Assembly: GCA_945859605.1 (NCBI GenBank)
Contig: OX243814.1
Span: forward strand, 39,896,647-39,960,646
DNA: 64,000 nt
From: Lumbricus rubellus
Lineage: Eukaryota; Annelida; Clitellata; Crassiclitellata; Lumbricidae
Reading direction: 5' to 3'
The notes under the pieces were generated by a model. The model searched no databases and was not told the origin of the DNA. It worked only from the letters and a program-made list of their open reading frames with translations. The position numbers and the translations under genes are program-made. Below are positions 27,397 through 39,600 of this stretch, one piece after another; position 1 is the first letter of the stretch; each line of letters begins with the position of its first letter.

Positions 27397-27719
27397 CCGT
27401 TGGCCACTTGAATTCGTCGCATTGTATAGTCTGTCATGCGTTAATTTTAAGAGTTTTTAGAATTTGAGCCCGTTGGCCATCTGTTGTGTGGAATTTATGA
27501 TTGCGTTGATTGACACTGAGACATTTCGAGAGATGACTTTGATCGCTTTTCATGATGTATGATCGGGAACATTTATAGGCTTTATAATTGGCCCGTTGGC
27601 CATATTCTAATGGAATAGTGTTGGTAACGAGGTCGAGGAGCGACCGGGGACTTTGTTTTATGGACTTGTATGGCTCGTTGGCCGCTTTGGAACAGTTGAG
27701 ACTTTTTGGCCCGTTGGCC
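27397..27719 (+). repeat. Five dispersed CCGTTGGCC motifs in the untranslated tail
   Basis: Copies are at 27397, 27470, 27593, 27675 (TCGTTGGCC) and 27711. They lie between the ORF end and the purine tract. Not explained by coding; possibly RNA packaging or binding sites of the element. Confidence 0.6.
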
Positions 27720-27810
27720 GTTTTGCGCTTTTGTTGTGGCTATTTTTCTGTTGTTGAGCCATGTGGCTCGGGACTGTTTTTATTCTGGGAATGGGGACAT
27801 CCCCAATCGT

Positions 27811-27823
27811 AGTGGGGGGAGGA
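27811..27823 (+). other. Polypurine tract
   Basis: AGTGGGGGGAGGA directly abuts the 3' LTR start at 27824, the expected plus-strand primer position. Confidence 0.85.
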
Positions 27824-28837
27824 TGTAGAGAACCTGGGTTTCCCCCTGAGCCGTCCCCTTGGATTTCCCCAGGCCATGTTCCCTAGGCTCCGCCTCCCGG
27901 CTTCTGTTCCTCGGCTTGTGTTCTCCGGCTTGTGTTCCCGGCTTCTGTTCCCGGCTTCTGTTCCCTAGGCTCCGCCTCCCGGCTTCTGTTCCTCGGCTTG
28001 TGTTCTCCGGCTTGTGTTCCCGGCTTCTGTTCCCGGCTTCTGTTCCCTAGGCTCCGCCTCCCGGCTTCTGTTCCTCGGCTTGTGTTCTCCGGCTTGTGTT
28101 CCCGGCTTCTGTTCCCGGCTTCTGTTCCCTAGGCTCCGCCTCCCGGCTTCTGTTCCTCGGCTTGTGTTCTCCGGCTTGTGTTCCCGGCTTCTGTTCCCGG
28201 CTTCTGTTCCCTAGGCTCCGCCTCCCGGCTTCTGTTCCTCGGATTGTGTTCTCCGGCTTGTGTTCCCGGCTTCTGTTCCCGGCTTCTGTTCCCTAGGCTC
28301 CGCCTCCTGGCTTCTGTTCCTCGGCTTGTGTTCTCCGGCTTGTGTTCCCGGCTTCTGTTCCCGGCTTCTGTTCCCTAGGCCCCGCCTCCCGGCTAGGGCA
28401 AGCTATAAATAGAGAGAGTCCGTAGTAGTCCGGGCAGCTGGAAGAGATGTAGTTGGGACGACGTGAGTAAGAGGTAATAGTCGGTCAGCCGCAGAGAGTT
28501 AGTCTGAGAGAGTCGTTGTGGAGTCCGCAGTAGTTCAGCCTGAGAGAGTCGCTGTGAAGTTAGTCGGTCAGTCTGGGGTTCAGTTCCGCAGTGATAATTA
28601 GACAGTCGTTGCGTGCTTTAATTACGTGCTGCTATCGTGAAGAGTTAATAAACTATCGAACAGAACTCTGTGTCTTCAGTATTTCTCGTGGGGAAAGACG
28701 TTTCTGTGACTCTGGTTCGACGCGTTGACGGCAGTATCGCGATAAGTCCTTCGATATACCACGGAGGCCGAACTTACGCTCCAGGGGAGCGACACGCGTG
28801 CCTTACCACAGACCGGCAGATCCTGATTTACTTTACA
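27824..28837 (+). repeat. 3' LTR
   Basis: The 3' LTR is 1014 bp, matching the 5' LTR with a few substitutions (for example near 28250, 28313, 28382 and 28414). It contains six 82-bp units plus the terminal variant, TATAAA at 28404 and AATAAA at 28647. Confidence 0.93.
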
Positions 28838-29179
28838 GTGCTTAAAATCATATCCATATAAAGGCCTACATTTATTATACATGCAGTTACGTATAGATGT
28901 GTGTGCTTGCGTGCGTGTGTGTATTTGTGCGTGATTGTGTGCTAGCAATGCTATAGGCAATGGATGGTTAAGAGTTGGGTTACTGATACGCCTTGCGAAT
29001 GCAAAAGAGACAATCAAATTTTGTGTAGCCTACGGGTATATTATATCCTATGCGCGTGTGCTTCTGCTAGCGGTTTCTATTTTCTTAACGCAAGCACATG
29101 TATGTGCTTATGCAATATGCATATTCAATTATATTCATATGCATATTATTTATTATTTCATTTAATTTTATGGCATTTT

Positions 29180-29330
29180 CTATAGCGCTTCTTCAAGCTC
29201 ACTACGCAGAGGCGCTCCCGACTACAGCGCAGACACTGCATCGGAGTTTCGCGCCGAGGTGCACGAGCAATTGCGAGTGAAGGACTTGCTCAATGCTCAG
29301 ATGCATGAGGTGTATTCGCAAGGCAACGAA
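29180..29330 (-). repeat. SINE 3' portion, family S
   Basis: AGCGCTTCTTCAAGCTCACTACGCAGAGGCGCTCCCG, broken here by AGCGCAGACACTGCATCGGA and GTGAAGGACTTGC, matches the body of the SINE at 55856-56050 in the same (minus) orientation. The tRNA-like head has decayed. Confidence 0.65.
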
Positions 29331-30011
29331 CGTACCCATTACACCACAGTCGTCTTCTCTGAAGGAAATAATTTCTTCCGTCAGTAGATCTATGTGATTT
29401 CCCACCCAATTACCGTAAAATTTGGACTTGAACCACAGCAACGTTATCGGAAATTTCCTGTCTTCAGAAGCACTTTAAAATCTCCGATAGAGTGTCAGAG
29501 ACCTAAAGCTTCAGAACAGAACTATTTCCAGGCGGATATTATCTTATTCTTTTGCATAGTGATTGGTTTGTGACTTTAGTTTTAAAAAAATCCAAAATCT
29601 TTGTAGAATCCAAAAAGTTCATTTTGTAATTGTAATACTGCAGTATAATAGAAGCGCACCTGACGATTGACGAAAGACTTGCCTTTCATGCAATCCAATT
29701 TTGAACCTACTAGAATGGTTAGGACCTAAGTATAGGCTATTACTTATCAATCGATTGGATATGCTTATAAATAAATGCATTTTGTTCCTTAATGAAGCCG
29801 ACGTCATTCATAATTATAAGAGCGAACAATGTTCCTAGAATAGCTGATACAAGGCAGCAGCTGATGTGTTTGCATAAACAATAGTTTTGATTCGGTTTAA
29901 AGGACACACATGCCGAATGATAATCCAATAATAAGCCTACACCAACGACTCATCACATCCAGCGATTTAAAACGGTATATATATAAATGAAAGTTTCGGC
30001 TGACAGTTGGA

Positions 30012-30232
30012 ATGCGGGGTCGCTTGGCTACACCGGTAAGGTCGATGGCCGCGTGTCTGCACGCTACTTTGTGAAAGAGAGCGTGCCGTCCGCGGTTCGA
30101 TTCCCGAAGGTGGCTAATTCAGAGATTCTAAATCTCGGGCTAGCACGGTCCGTCCACGAGGACCTAAAGAAAGCGTGGCGACACTAATCATCTTCGATAT
30201 GGCAGTGTCGTTAAACATGTAACAACACAGGC
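30012..30232 (+). mobile_element. tRNA-derived SINE with 12-bp TSD
   Basis: Flanked by exact CTGACAGTTGGA repeats (30000-30011 and 30233-30244). It has a pol III A box TGGCTACACCGG (30025-30036) and a B box GGTTCGATTCC (30094-30104), then an unrelated body. The paralogous site upstream of gene A lacks it, so it inserted into the gene B 5' flank after duplication. Confidence 0.8.
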
Positions 30233-30413
30233 CTGACAGTTGGACCTATGTTTACCGCTCACCAGCTGTAGACCTATTCGCCTAGCGAATGTTCGGTGTC
30301 ATAGTGTGTTTGTTCTAAGGCATACTAATGAAGCCGTCAGCAGCAGCCTCCAAGCGATTGGTGACGGTCGCACGAGTGACCTACATGTATTATAGGCCTA
30401 ATGTAACTGTTAG

Positions 30414-30418
30414 CCAAT
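30414..30418 (+). promoter_or_regulatory. CCAAT box of receptor gene B
   Basis: GTTAGCCAATAA lies about 188 bp before the ATG, at the same place as in gene A. A TATATATAA stretch near 29974 is present only in the gene B flank, on the far side of the SINE. Confidence 0.45.
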
Positions 30419-30601
30419 AAGGAAGATGACTCGGATAAACAAACAGCAGTTTTATCTAATTGTGTAATGACTATAATAATTATGCTCTGTAGGTCACATG
30501 GGTTCTTAGGCTCTGGCCTGAACAGATCAGTCGTAATAGAAAAATCGGGATTGTTACCTACGTCTAAATTAAAGATGATTATTGCCTAAACAATTCAAAG
30601 A

Positions 30602-30641
30602 ATGTTTGTTTTGTATGTTGTTTTGATCGCATATTCGGCAG
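30602..30641 (+). CDS. Gene B leader exon
   Basis: The exon encodes MFVLYVVLIAYSA plus one base, with donor GCAG|GTAGGC. It is the counterpart of 10394-10433. Confidence 0.7.
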
Positions 30642-33600
30642 GTAGGCCTACGTTGCGTGTTTCATTATTCGTGAGTTATTTGTTGCATATTTAATGGCTT
30701 ATTGAAACGGTTTTCGAGGTGGATGGAGAAGCGTTGGAGGTGGTGACAAGTTTCTGTTTCTTGGGAGCTATGATAGGAAACGATGGAGGATGCGACAGTG
30801 AAATAACATTGGGAAAGTCGGCAACGAAAGAACTGGAGAGAATATGGAAGGATAAACATGTGAACCTTATGACAAAAACAAGAATTGTAAAGGCAATGAT
30901 ATTCCCAGTGGTGCTATATGGATGCGAAACCTGTACAAAAACAAAGACCTTGAAAAGAAATTCGATGCTGTAGACAAATGTGGATATGGAGGAGGTTTCT
31001 ATACCCATGGATCGAGAAAAGAAGAACAAATGAATCCATATTACAAGAGATGGGACGATCAAGAGGAAATATGTCACTGAGACAGAGAGCGACACGACTG
31101 AAGATGGCGTTCTTCGAACATGTCATGCGTGCAAACGGTCTGGAAAAGGAGATGATGCTGGCCTGCGGAGAGGGAGGAAGGAAGAGAGAAAAAGGTCCAA
31201 GAAAGAGGTGGATGGAGGAAATACATGAGGTAACAAGGATGAACTTGGAGGAACTGAGGGATGCCGCTGGAGATCGTAAGTCGTGGAGAAGGTTGACCAT
31301 GGCGGTCGCTAGGGTTCCGGGAACTGACGGCACAAGGTGACAAGGGGAAACGATTTCAACAAAATAGCAATTTTTGAAGGACCATAATATATTATGTATC
31401 GATCAGCCTTACAATAATTTAGCCGAGGGTACAGGTCCTAAACACAGCAGTTGAACTTTGTTAAACTTTTCAGTCACAAACCTTAAGTAGGCCTACTGGC
31501 TCATTATAAACTGTTTGACGTAGGCCTAATTATTTTGGCAAAATATCGACTCGGTTGCCTTTCATGGGTGATCTAATAACTAATGACAGTTCTACGAACA
31601 CCGAGCACTATAATAATTTAGTTGGTTTTATTCTCTCGCAGGGCATATACAATATTACAATATTATTTTACATCTATCATATGGGTCTTGGACCCTTGGT
31701 ACTCTAATCCTCGTGACAAAAACTATTGACCGCAGAAGGGCCCAGAGTTTACGATAAAATCAGCCTTTTAGCTGTTTGCAATATCGGTGACAGCTGATTT
31801 TTGTCTACGGGCTCATGGCACACTTTCTTTCTTGCAACACTTCATTATAGCATAGAATTGGGCATTGCGCGATGCAACGAAAAATTAGTAGGCCTATAAC
31901 TATCATTACGTTACCTTACACAAGTTCTCCTAAAGAGATTGCACGTTGTGCCTACCTGAATAGGCCTAATGTAATTTCTTCCAGGAAAAGGCCAAGCGAT
32001 GACTGATTTTCCTCAGAATGCAGCTGTTGTCGTTGGTCAAACTGTGACATTCAACTGTCGAACTGAGTCACGTAATTCCGTTTGGTGGAAATACAAATCA
32101 ATCGGATCAAAGGAAGACAGCATTCTATTCAAAAGTGAAAAACTGGGTGAATATGACTGTGACAATTGTACTGTCAACCATACAAAACCTGGACAGTACG
32201 ATTTACAGATCACCAATACGAAACAATCAGACGCTGGAACTTACATCTGCGTTGAGAACAATGAAAGCTTTACGAATGCCAATATATCCAGAGCTGACAG
32301 CCATGCTGCCGAGTTAGTTGTTCTTGGTAAGATCATATTTCCAGTAGGCCTAGATACTGCTACAGTCGACACAAAATTCAACATGCATGCACTATGCAGG
32401 TTTCATTTGAAAAAAGTAGGCTAGGGTGTAGTGGGATATCTGAAATCTGAAACGTAAATACATTGTAGCAATCAAAGTTGTCCAATGACATGAGTGCAAA
32501 AAATGTCAAATTTCTTAAAACAATATTAATGTCTTCAGTCCCATCAGAGAGCCAAAGAAATGGAAGCTTGCATTTCTGAGAGAAATTTGAAGAGAACTGA
32601 AGCCCATATTTTAAACTACTGCAGTCACTTAAAGAAAGAGTAGGCCTAGGCTAGTTACGTAAAACGTTTAATTAAATAGCACGATCGCTCGCTGATGATC
32701 AATAAATGCACAGAAACACGCAAGTATAGCAGTCCTGATGGGTGATGATAATTATTATGATCACTCGGAAGTAGGCCTATGCCTAATTTCTGGTATATAA
32801 ATAATATTTTCAGCAGTTATCACGTTTTGTAATTTAACAAGTAAGGGGTATTGCCAGTACTGTTTGCTGTCAAGTCTTGTAACATGCAAGCTATTATAAT
32901 AGCCTATTGCTTGCTTCTTATACATAGTAGCCTTAGCAGTAAACGTGATTTACTTGTTCGATCAGTTCGCCTGCACTCCTAATGTAGTGAATATTAAATA
33001 ACTTACATAATTCTATGATTTCGTTCAGCGTCATAGCAAAATCCTGTGTTGAAATGCATGAAAACGATATCTATTAATACTTATGACAATCATCATCATC
33101 ATCGTTGTCCGTGGGTCAACAACCCGTAGGTGTCCGACGCCACTCTCTGTCTGAGTCTGTCTCGCATCATGCTTCCCAGCTTCAACCGGTCCGGTTTGTC
33201 CTGACTGGCCTGTGAATGTTTGCTCCACATCATGACACCTTGAAGCATCTGTGTCGTGGTTTTTGCGGATTTCTATGGTCTTGGTCTTTTTCTGCCAGTG
33301 TATCTCCACCCATCTGGCAAACCTTCCTCCTTTGTCCGGGCTTAGGACCGGAACAGAGACATTGTTGGTTCCCTGTGGCGGAGGATGGATGCAGTTTAAC
33401 GTCATGCCCAGGACCATGTTAATATGACAATAGCTGCACTTTAATTGGTATTTAAAACTGCGCTGTCTTTTAATAAGTAATGCAGCAATAACTGCCAATC
33501 AAACTGATAGGCCCTATATAATGAGAAGAGAAGTCCATTTAGATAGCGTGACACTCTATGGTAGATCCCTATAGGATTGAGATTGATTTAACACGTTCTA

Positions 33601-36600
33601 AGGTAAATCAAACGGGCATTTACCCACGTTGTCCTTCGTGCCACTTTTTCACAATTCTCTTCAATCAGACAAGGTGGTCTAGCTGCTCCAAGATGTTAAT
33701 GGTATGGAGCTGACCTGCTGACTGGAGCGGTTGAAGCTGGGCAACATGGCACGAGACAGACTCAGACAGAGAGTGGCATCGGACTCCTACGGGCATTGAG
33801 CCTAAGGATATTGATGATGATGATAAAGGTAAATCAGGTAGAAAGTTCCATTTCATACGTGTATTAGGCTTAATTTAGTAGATAATGGTTTCTTTTTTAA
33901 AACAGCATCGGTTCCTGAATGTGGATCAAACACATCGTTATCGAAAGATAATTATGACTCTGTGTGGATGTGGTGCATAATTAACTACCGAGGCAACATG
34001 GCTCCAGTGATGGAATGGCGAAATGAAGCAAATGATAAAACCATCAATTCTCTAATCACTTATCACCAAAATAGTAGAGTGAAGTCTGGAATCATCATAC
34101 AACTGAAGCAAGACGACGATGATGGAATCGTTTATTCTTGTACAACGTTCTTCAATCAATCGTATTCTGACGGTCATGCTAGCATTCAGAGTACTGCAAA
34201 GAATGCCCCGAAGTACACGTATACGTGGACATGGCCGAATGAGTCACGTAAGCAGTAGCACTATTTCGATCAATAATATTGTTAATAGACCATGACCATG
34301 AGATGTACAACATCTTTAGCAATACATAGCCTAGCTGCTCCAAGATGTTACTACGTCGGCACCTATAGTTTATGTAGCCAGCGTTTGCCCAATGCAATTA
34401 TGAGATAGCTTCGAAAGAATCAACACTGCGCATAATGGACGGTTTTAATTTTAATTGCAGACCTATAATTACTCGCATTTCTAAACTTAGATGCTAACTA
34501 GTACTGTAGGCAGGCTACAGGCTTTTACGTGTCAATGGCTTTCATTATTTTGCGACAGAGGCCAACAGGCATACAAGCAGTCTGGATTCGTTAAAAGAAA
34601 CAACCGTTCCGCTACAGGACGAAAAGCGTTTGACCATTCCGTTGATAACGACTCTCCTTGCTGTATTACTGATGATTCTCATTTTATGCATCATTTTCTT
34701 AAAACCCTCACGCAAAGGTTAGACTTCAATACATGATGTTATCCTTTTAAATGCCAATACCACCGGCAAGTGAAGTTGTCATTTCACTGCCTAGGCTACC
34801 TCTGATTTCTCAGACCTGCCAGATTTTGTATTAATTTATACAAGTAGGCAAAATCATGCTCATAGTCTACGATCCCACATTACGTCGCCACCGATTGATG
34901 TATTATAATAACGGCGCGACAGAAGTCTCTAAATCAGATTGCTGTAGAATAGACCAGATCAGATGAAATCATATTAGTGCTTATTGTGGGTATTTATTAC
35001 TATTAATATTTATCTAAGACTTGATATTTCATTAAAATGGAATCTTTTCAATGGACGACATTCGAACATCTTGCTATCTTACATTAGTGATCAGAATCAT
35101 TAGATGCCCGCTTCATTACAAGATTGCCTGACATGTTATCAATAGCCTATATAACAAAATATTCTTATCTTCTGCAACAATTTAAAAGTAACTTTATGGT
35201 AAAGGTATTTGTGAAGCGCATTCATATCATAAACCTCTGACCTGGAACGATTTCCTTAATTGCTTTTTGTGCAGATGTGTTATTATCGTGGCATAAACGA
35301 GCTGGCTACGTAGAATAGGCTACTGGGCAGAATCAGAAGAGATCGAATCAGGAACGAGAAGACACGGGAGGATCGTGGAGCGGAAGAAACAGTAGGCCTA
35401 AGCTTAGTAGACAAGATGAGGAAAAGAAGACTCACGTGGTTTGGCCATGTGAAAAGAATGGACGACGAAAGACTACCAAGTGCAGCTTTGGACGACCACG
35501 TGGAGGGAGTAAGAAGACAGCTAAAGACCTAGCTGGATGGATAACATAATAAAAGACCTGAAAGAAGAGAACATGAATTTGAGGAAGGGTGTGACAGAGG
35601 AATGCGGAGTTAACCCATTAGTGCCCAAAGTGGTAAAACCCAACAAATGAAGTTGTGGTTTCAGTAATCTCATCAACTTGGTGCAGTAACATGGCTGATA
35701 ACTTATTTATTGATTCGTGCTACATTATCAGTACTTTCCATACTGTCCGTTTTAAAGGACGTCGGGCACTAGCCCAGTGCTTAGGTTGCCATTGAGAATT
35801 AAGCCTTCTTCTTATTTTATACAATGCTTGGTGAATGTTTTTGATGATTTGCAACATCTATTTACGTCATTAGCTAATTATCTTCATTTACCTAATGTCA
35901 AGTGCAGGGCACCAGCTTATTCACGAGCGTTTCATGTATTGTTATAGTACTTGTGGCTCTAAGGATAAAGGTTTCCATCACATTTCTCAAGCCTTGCAAT
36001 GGCAGTTTGTCTTTCCTAGTACAATCCAATGATTGTTACCATCGCATTGTGCATCAGGCTTACAGGACTGCAGCAGCACGTTGACCTTGGGTGCATAGGC
36101 GCAACCACCCTATGAAACCCACGGGACGCGTCCCCCAACTTTTGAGTGGTCCCCTAACTTTATCATTATGGTCCCCCCCAACTTTTAGGACGTGATTCAT
36201 TATGGTCCCCTCCCAACTTTTAGGACGTGATTGCACCTATGCTTGGGTGGATGGTACGCCAAGCACTTGAGTACTGGATGGTACGCCATGACCCTTGTGT
36301 ACACTTACATCTGTTGCCTTGAGTCAAACTTCTGCTGCCTTAGTAAACTTTGTAAGAGATACCAAGCTATTTCACACAGGTAGACTGATTGGAAATCACA
36401 ATTTCCGTTGCCTGATTCATATCATGTTAGCATCGCGCCTATCTTACATATCAACACATCGCCCATGCCTTGATTGTAGAGAAGGGACATGGAAGTTTGA
36501 AAAACAGACATGGCTTTCTTCTGGCTGTGTGACTATCCCTGCACACGACCCTCGTCCACCATCCTAAAAGTTCATGCGCTGAAGACTAACTATAATAGGC

Positions 36601-39600
36601 CTACTAGGATTATGTTCTATACAGGGTGGGCGCATCTTGAACCAAGTGCAAAACAGGGGAAATCAGAAATGAGCCAAAGCCTACATGTACGTCGGGAGGG
36701 GATGGTCGGCCGAGGAGAGGACGGACAGGGATTGAGTCCGGTCTCCTCTCGGGAGGGGGGTAAAAGTTTCTTACAACACAGCGATCACGCCAGCAAATAA
36801 TCAGTATAGTGCGGCGTGATACTCGTTCTTTGCACCTGGCTGCTATGGGTTTCAAGGTAAATTGACCTGTGTACATGTTCCTCAAGTACAGGCTCCTTCA
36901 TTACATGCCCCACCGTACCCACACTCATGTCAGAAGTGCAAAAGTCTACAATATTCATGTCAAAATAGTGAGTCGCCAGTCTGAATAAACTGTAGGCTGA
37001 TGCTTTCTTCATATTACAAGTAATGCAACGACGGTGGTAATTGCTGGAACAATGGCGCATAGAGACTTACTGTAGGAAACGTCATCTCTGGGCTAGTGCC
37101 CGACGTCCGTTAGGCCTATAACGGACGCTTACATTGCAATCGAAATTTCCTTTGGAAAACTTGGGGCAATTGGGATAATATTTTGTCAGGATATTGACCA
37201 ATATGGCTACTACAAACAACATTTACACTTTCTCTAAATTCCTCCTCGTTCAATACCAAACATAAATATAATAGCTAAGGGTAGCGAGGATTTTAGACAT
37301 GCTGCAATAGACACATTAGCACAAGCAATAAAATATTTCTAATCCACATAATCCGGCAATCAAAATAGTGGAATCTGTAGCCAATTGACCCACCAATTTA
37401 AAAAAATAGTGATGACTATATTATACAGTTAGCTCTAATTTTGGCAACGTGTTTTCTGAGCGTCCTTTATAACGGACGTCGGGCACTAATGGGTTAAGTN
37501 NNNNNNNNNNNNNNNNNNNNNNNNNNNNNNNNNNNNNNNNNNNNNNNNNNNNNNNNNNNNNNNNNNNNNNNNNNNNNNNNNNNNNNNNNNNNNNNNNNNN
37601 NNNNNNNNNNNNNNNNNNNNNNNNNNNNNNNNNNNNNNNNNNNNNNNNNNNNNNNNNNNNNNNNNNNNNNNNNNNNNNNNNNNNNNNNNNNNNNNNNNNG
37701 TCAGCTAGGTTACGGTAGTCAGGCACCGAACCCCAGTCCTGTAGAGGGATACCTGAAGAGGCCGATGTTCTTCTCGAGGCACAGATCAGGATTTACCCCC
37801 TCTACAACAGTATCACTCAACGAACGTTTTACCGTCCGTCAAGCCAGATCATTTAGCCTGACTACTACGCGGTTTAGGCGTTCTTCACCAGGCCATTCGT
37901 CTGCCCCGAGCAAGCGTACGAGCGGACTTATATACCCTGTATGTGTGCTGAAGATGTAGATGTGCTGAAGATGTAGATGTGCTGAAGATGTAGATGTGCT
38001 GAAGATGTAGATGTGCTGAAGATGTAGATGTGGGCTGTAGGCGGCGTAGGCTAGATGCGCTGAAGATGTAGATGTGGGCTATAGGCGGCGTAGGCTAGAT
38101 GCGCTGAAGATGTAGAAGTAGGCTATAGGCTAGGTATGCTGAGCAAGTAGATGTGCTGAAGATGTAGATGTGCTGAAGATGTAGATGTGCTGAAGATGTA
38201 GATGTGCTGAAGATGTAGATGTGCTGAAGATGTAGATGTGGGCTATAGGCGGCGTAGGCTAGATGCGCTGAAGATGTAGAAGTAGGCTATAGGCTAGGTA
38301 TGCTGAGCAAGTAGATGTGCTGAAGATGTAGATGTGCTGAAGATGTAGATGTGCTGAAGATGTAGATGTGCTGAAGATGTAGATGTGCTGAAGATGTAGA
38401 TGTGCTGAAGATGTAGATGTGCTGAAGATGTAGATGTGCTGAAGATGTAGATAGGCTGAAGGTATAGGTACAGGCAGAGATACAGAGCAGGGCAGACACA
38501 CATACAGACACCCATACAGTGCAAAATCTCTACACGATGCATACGACCTTTTAATGTTGTCAGCAAGGACAAAGTTAACAGTAGACCTACAGGCTAAATC
38601 ATCTCATGAAATGATGTTCGCTTCAGATAGTGTTTACATGCTCAATTGCTCACGTAAGATATAAAACCTTATTTTAGACGTCACTGGAGCAGATGCCACG
38701 TATTGCAAAATCGACGAATTGAAGAAGACAGCGGTATATGAAGGACTTGAAAGTGTTTATTCAAACGCAAAGGCCATACAGCCAGATGCACCAGTGAGTT
38801 CTTTATGCTCTCTGTAGGTAGGCTAATTATTAATCTGTCAATAATTATTAGGTTCAACTGAATTGCATATTAAACACAAAGAACCGACCATTACAGACCG
38901 TTCCGTAATGGATACCTGCTCTTCCAATGACATCTCTGAGCAGCCTCTGTGACACAACGAAGCCCTCTTAAATAAGTTTGTGCCCTGCGCCTAGCTTTAG
39001 TGTGCAGCGCCTTAGAAAATAATGTGAAGTTTTCCACTACCATTGCTGTCAAGTGTCAATTAACTAGACAGTTTTGAGAGCATATAATTATATACTTTTT
39101 GAAAATGTTCTGCAGATACAAACAGATTTTGTAATAATAATATAAGCTTAGATATTAATGAGGTAAGCTTATGACTATGTTAGGTTTGTTCCCATTATAT
39201 AAGCATGTAAGCATGTACAATCAATAATTGACTCTATACAGTATACAATGTACATACCACGTCCAGTCCAGTTTATTGCTCTCAGGAGTCATTATAGCCT
39301 ACTGCTCTCACTTCTCTCACTATAAATTAGCACTAATAGACTACTCTAAGTTAAATATATTTTTGAAATAAATTTGATCGAAACAATTGTTTCCATATAA
39401 TTATTCCTTCAATCATTCAATGTAGGCCTACGAGTCATCAGTCGTCACCTTGTATCACAATTGGCAGATTACACGGTAATACACGCTATAAGAGATCTAT
39501 CACAATCTGCTTGATTTGCATAAACATTTAGGCCTACGTGAATTTGTTCAACAGATCGTTGGCCTTGACGGTACCGTGTACCAGGAGATGAAGAAGTGCA

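Larger units (their letters stand above)
23836..28837 (+). mobile_element. 5.0-kb LTR retrotransposon, gag-protease only (Ty3/gypsy deletion derivative)
   Basis: Two near-identical ~1013-bp LTRs (TGTAGAGAACC...TTTACA) enclose a 2975-bp interior. A 4-bp TSD GTGC flanks it (23832-23835, 28838-28841). A tRNA-Leu-type primer site follows the 5' LTR and a purine tract precedes the 3' LTR. The interior encodes Gag with a CCHC knuckle and an aspartic protease; reverse transcriptase and RNase H are absent and only a scrap of integrase remains. LTR differences are a handful of bases plus one shortened internal unit, so insertion was recent. It lies between receptor genes A and B. Confidence 0.93.

Noticed and set aside
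30012..30187. Possible tRNA gene or small ORF at 29987-30187
   Set aside because: A and B boxes are present but no cloverleaf of tRNA length; the TSD and body show a SINE.
37421..37726. 101-codon frame across the gap
   Set aside because: Made mostly of N bases.
38259..38572. Minus-strand frames rich in STSSAHLHLQ
   Set aside because: Translation of the 17-bp minisatellite, whose length is a multiple allowing open frames.
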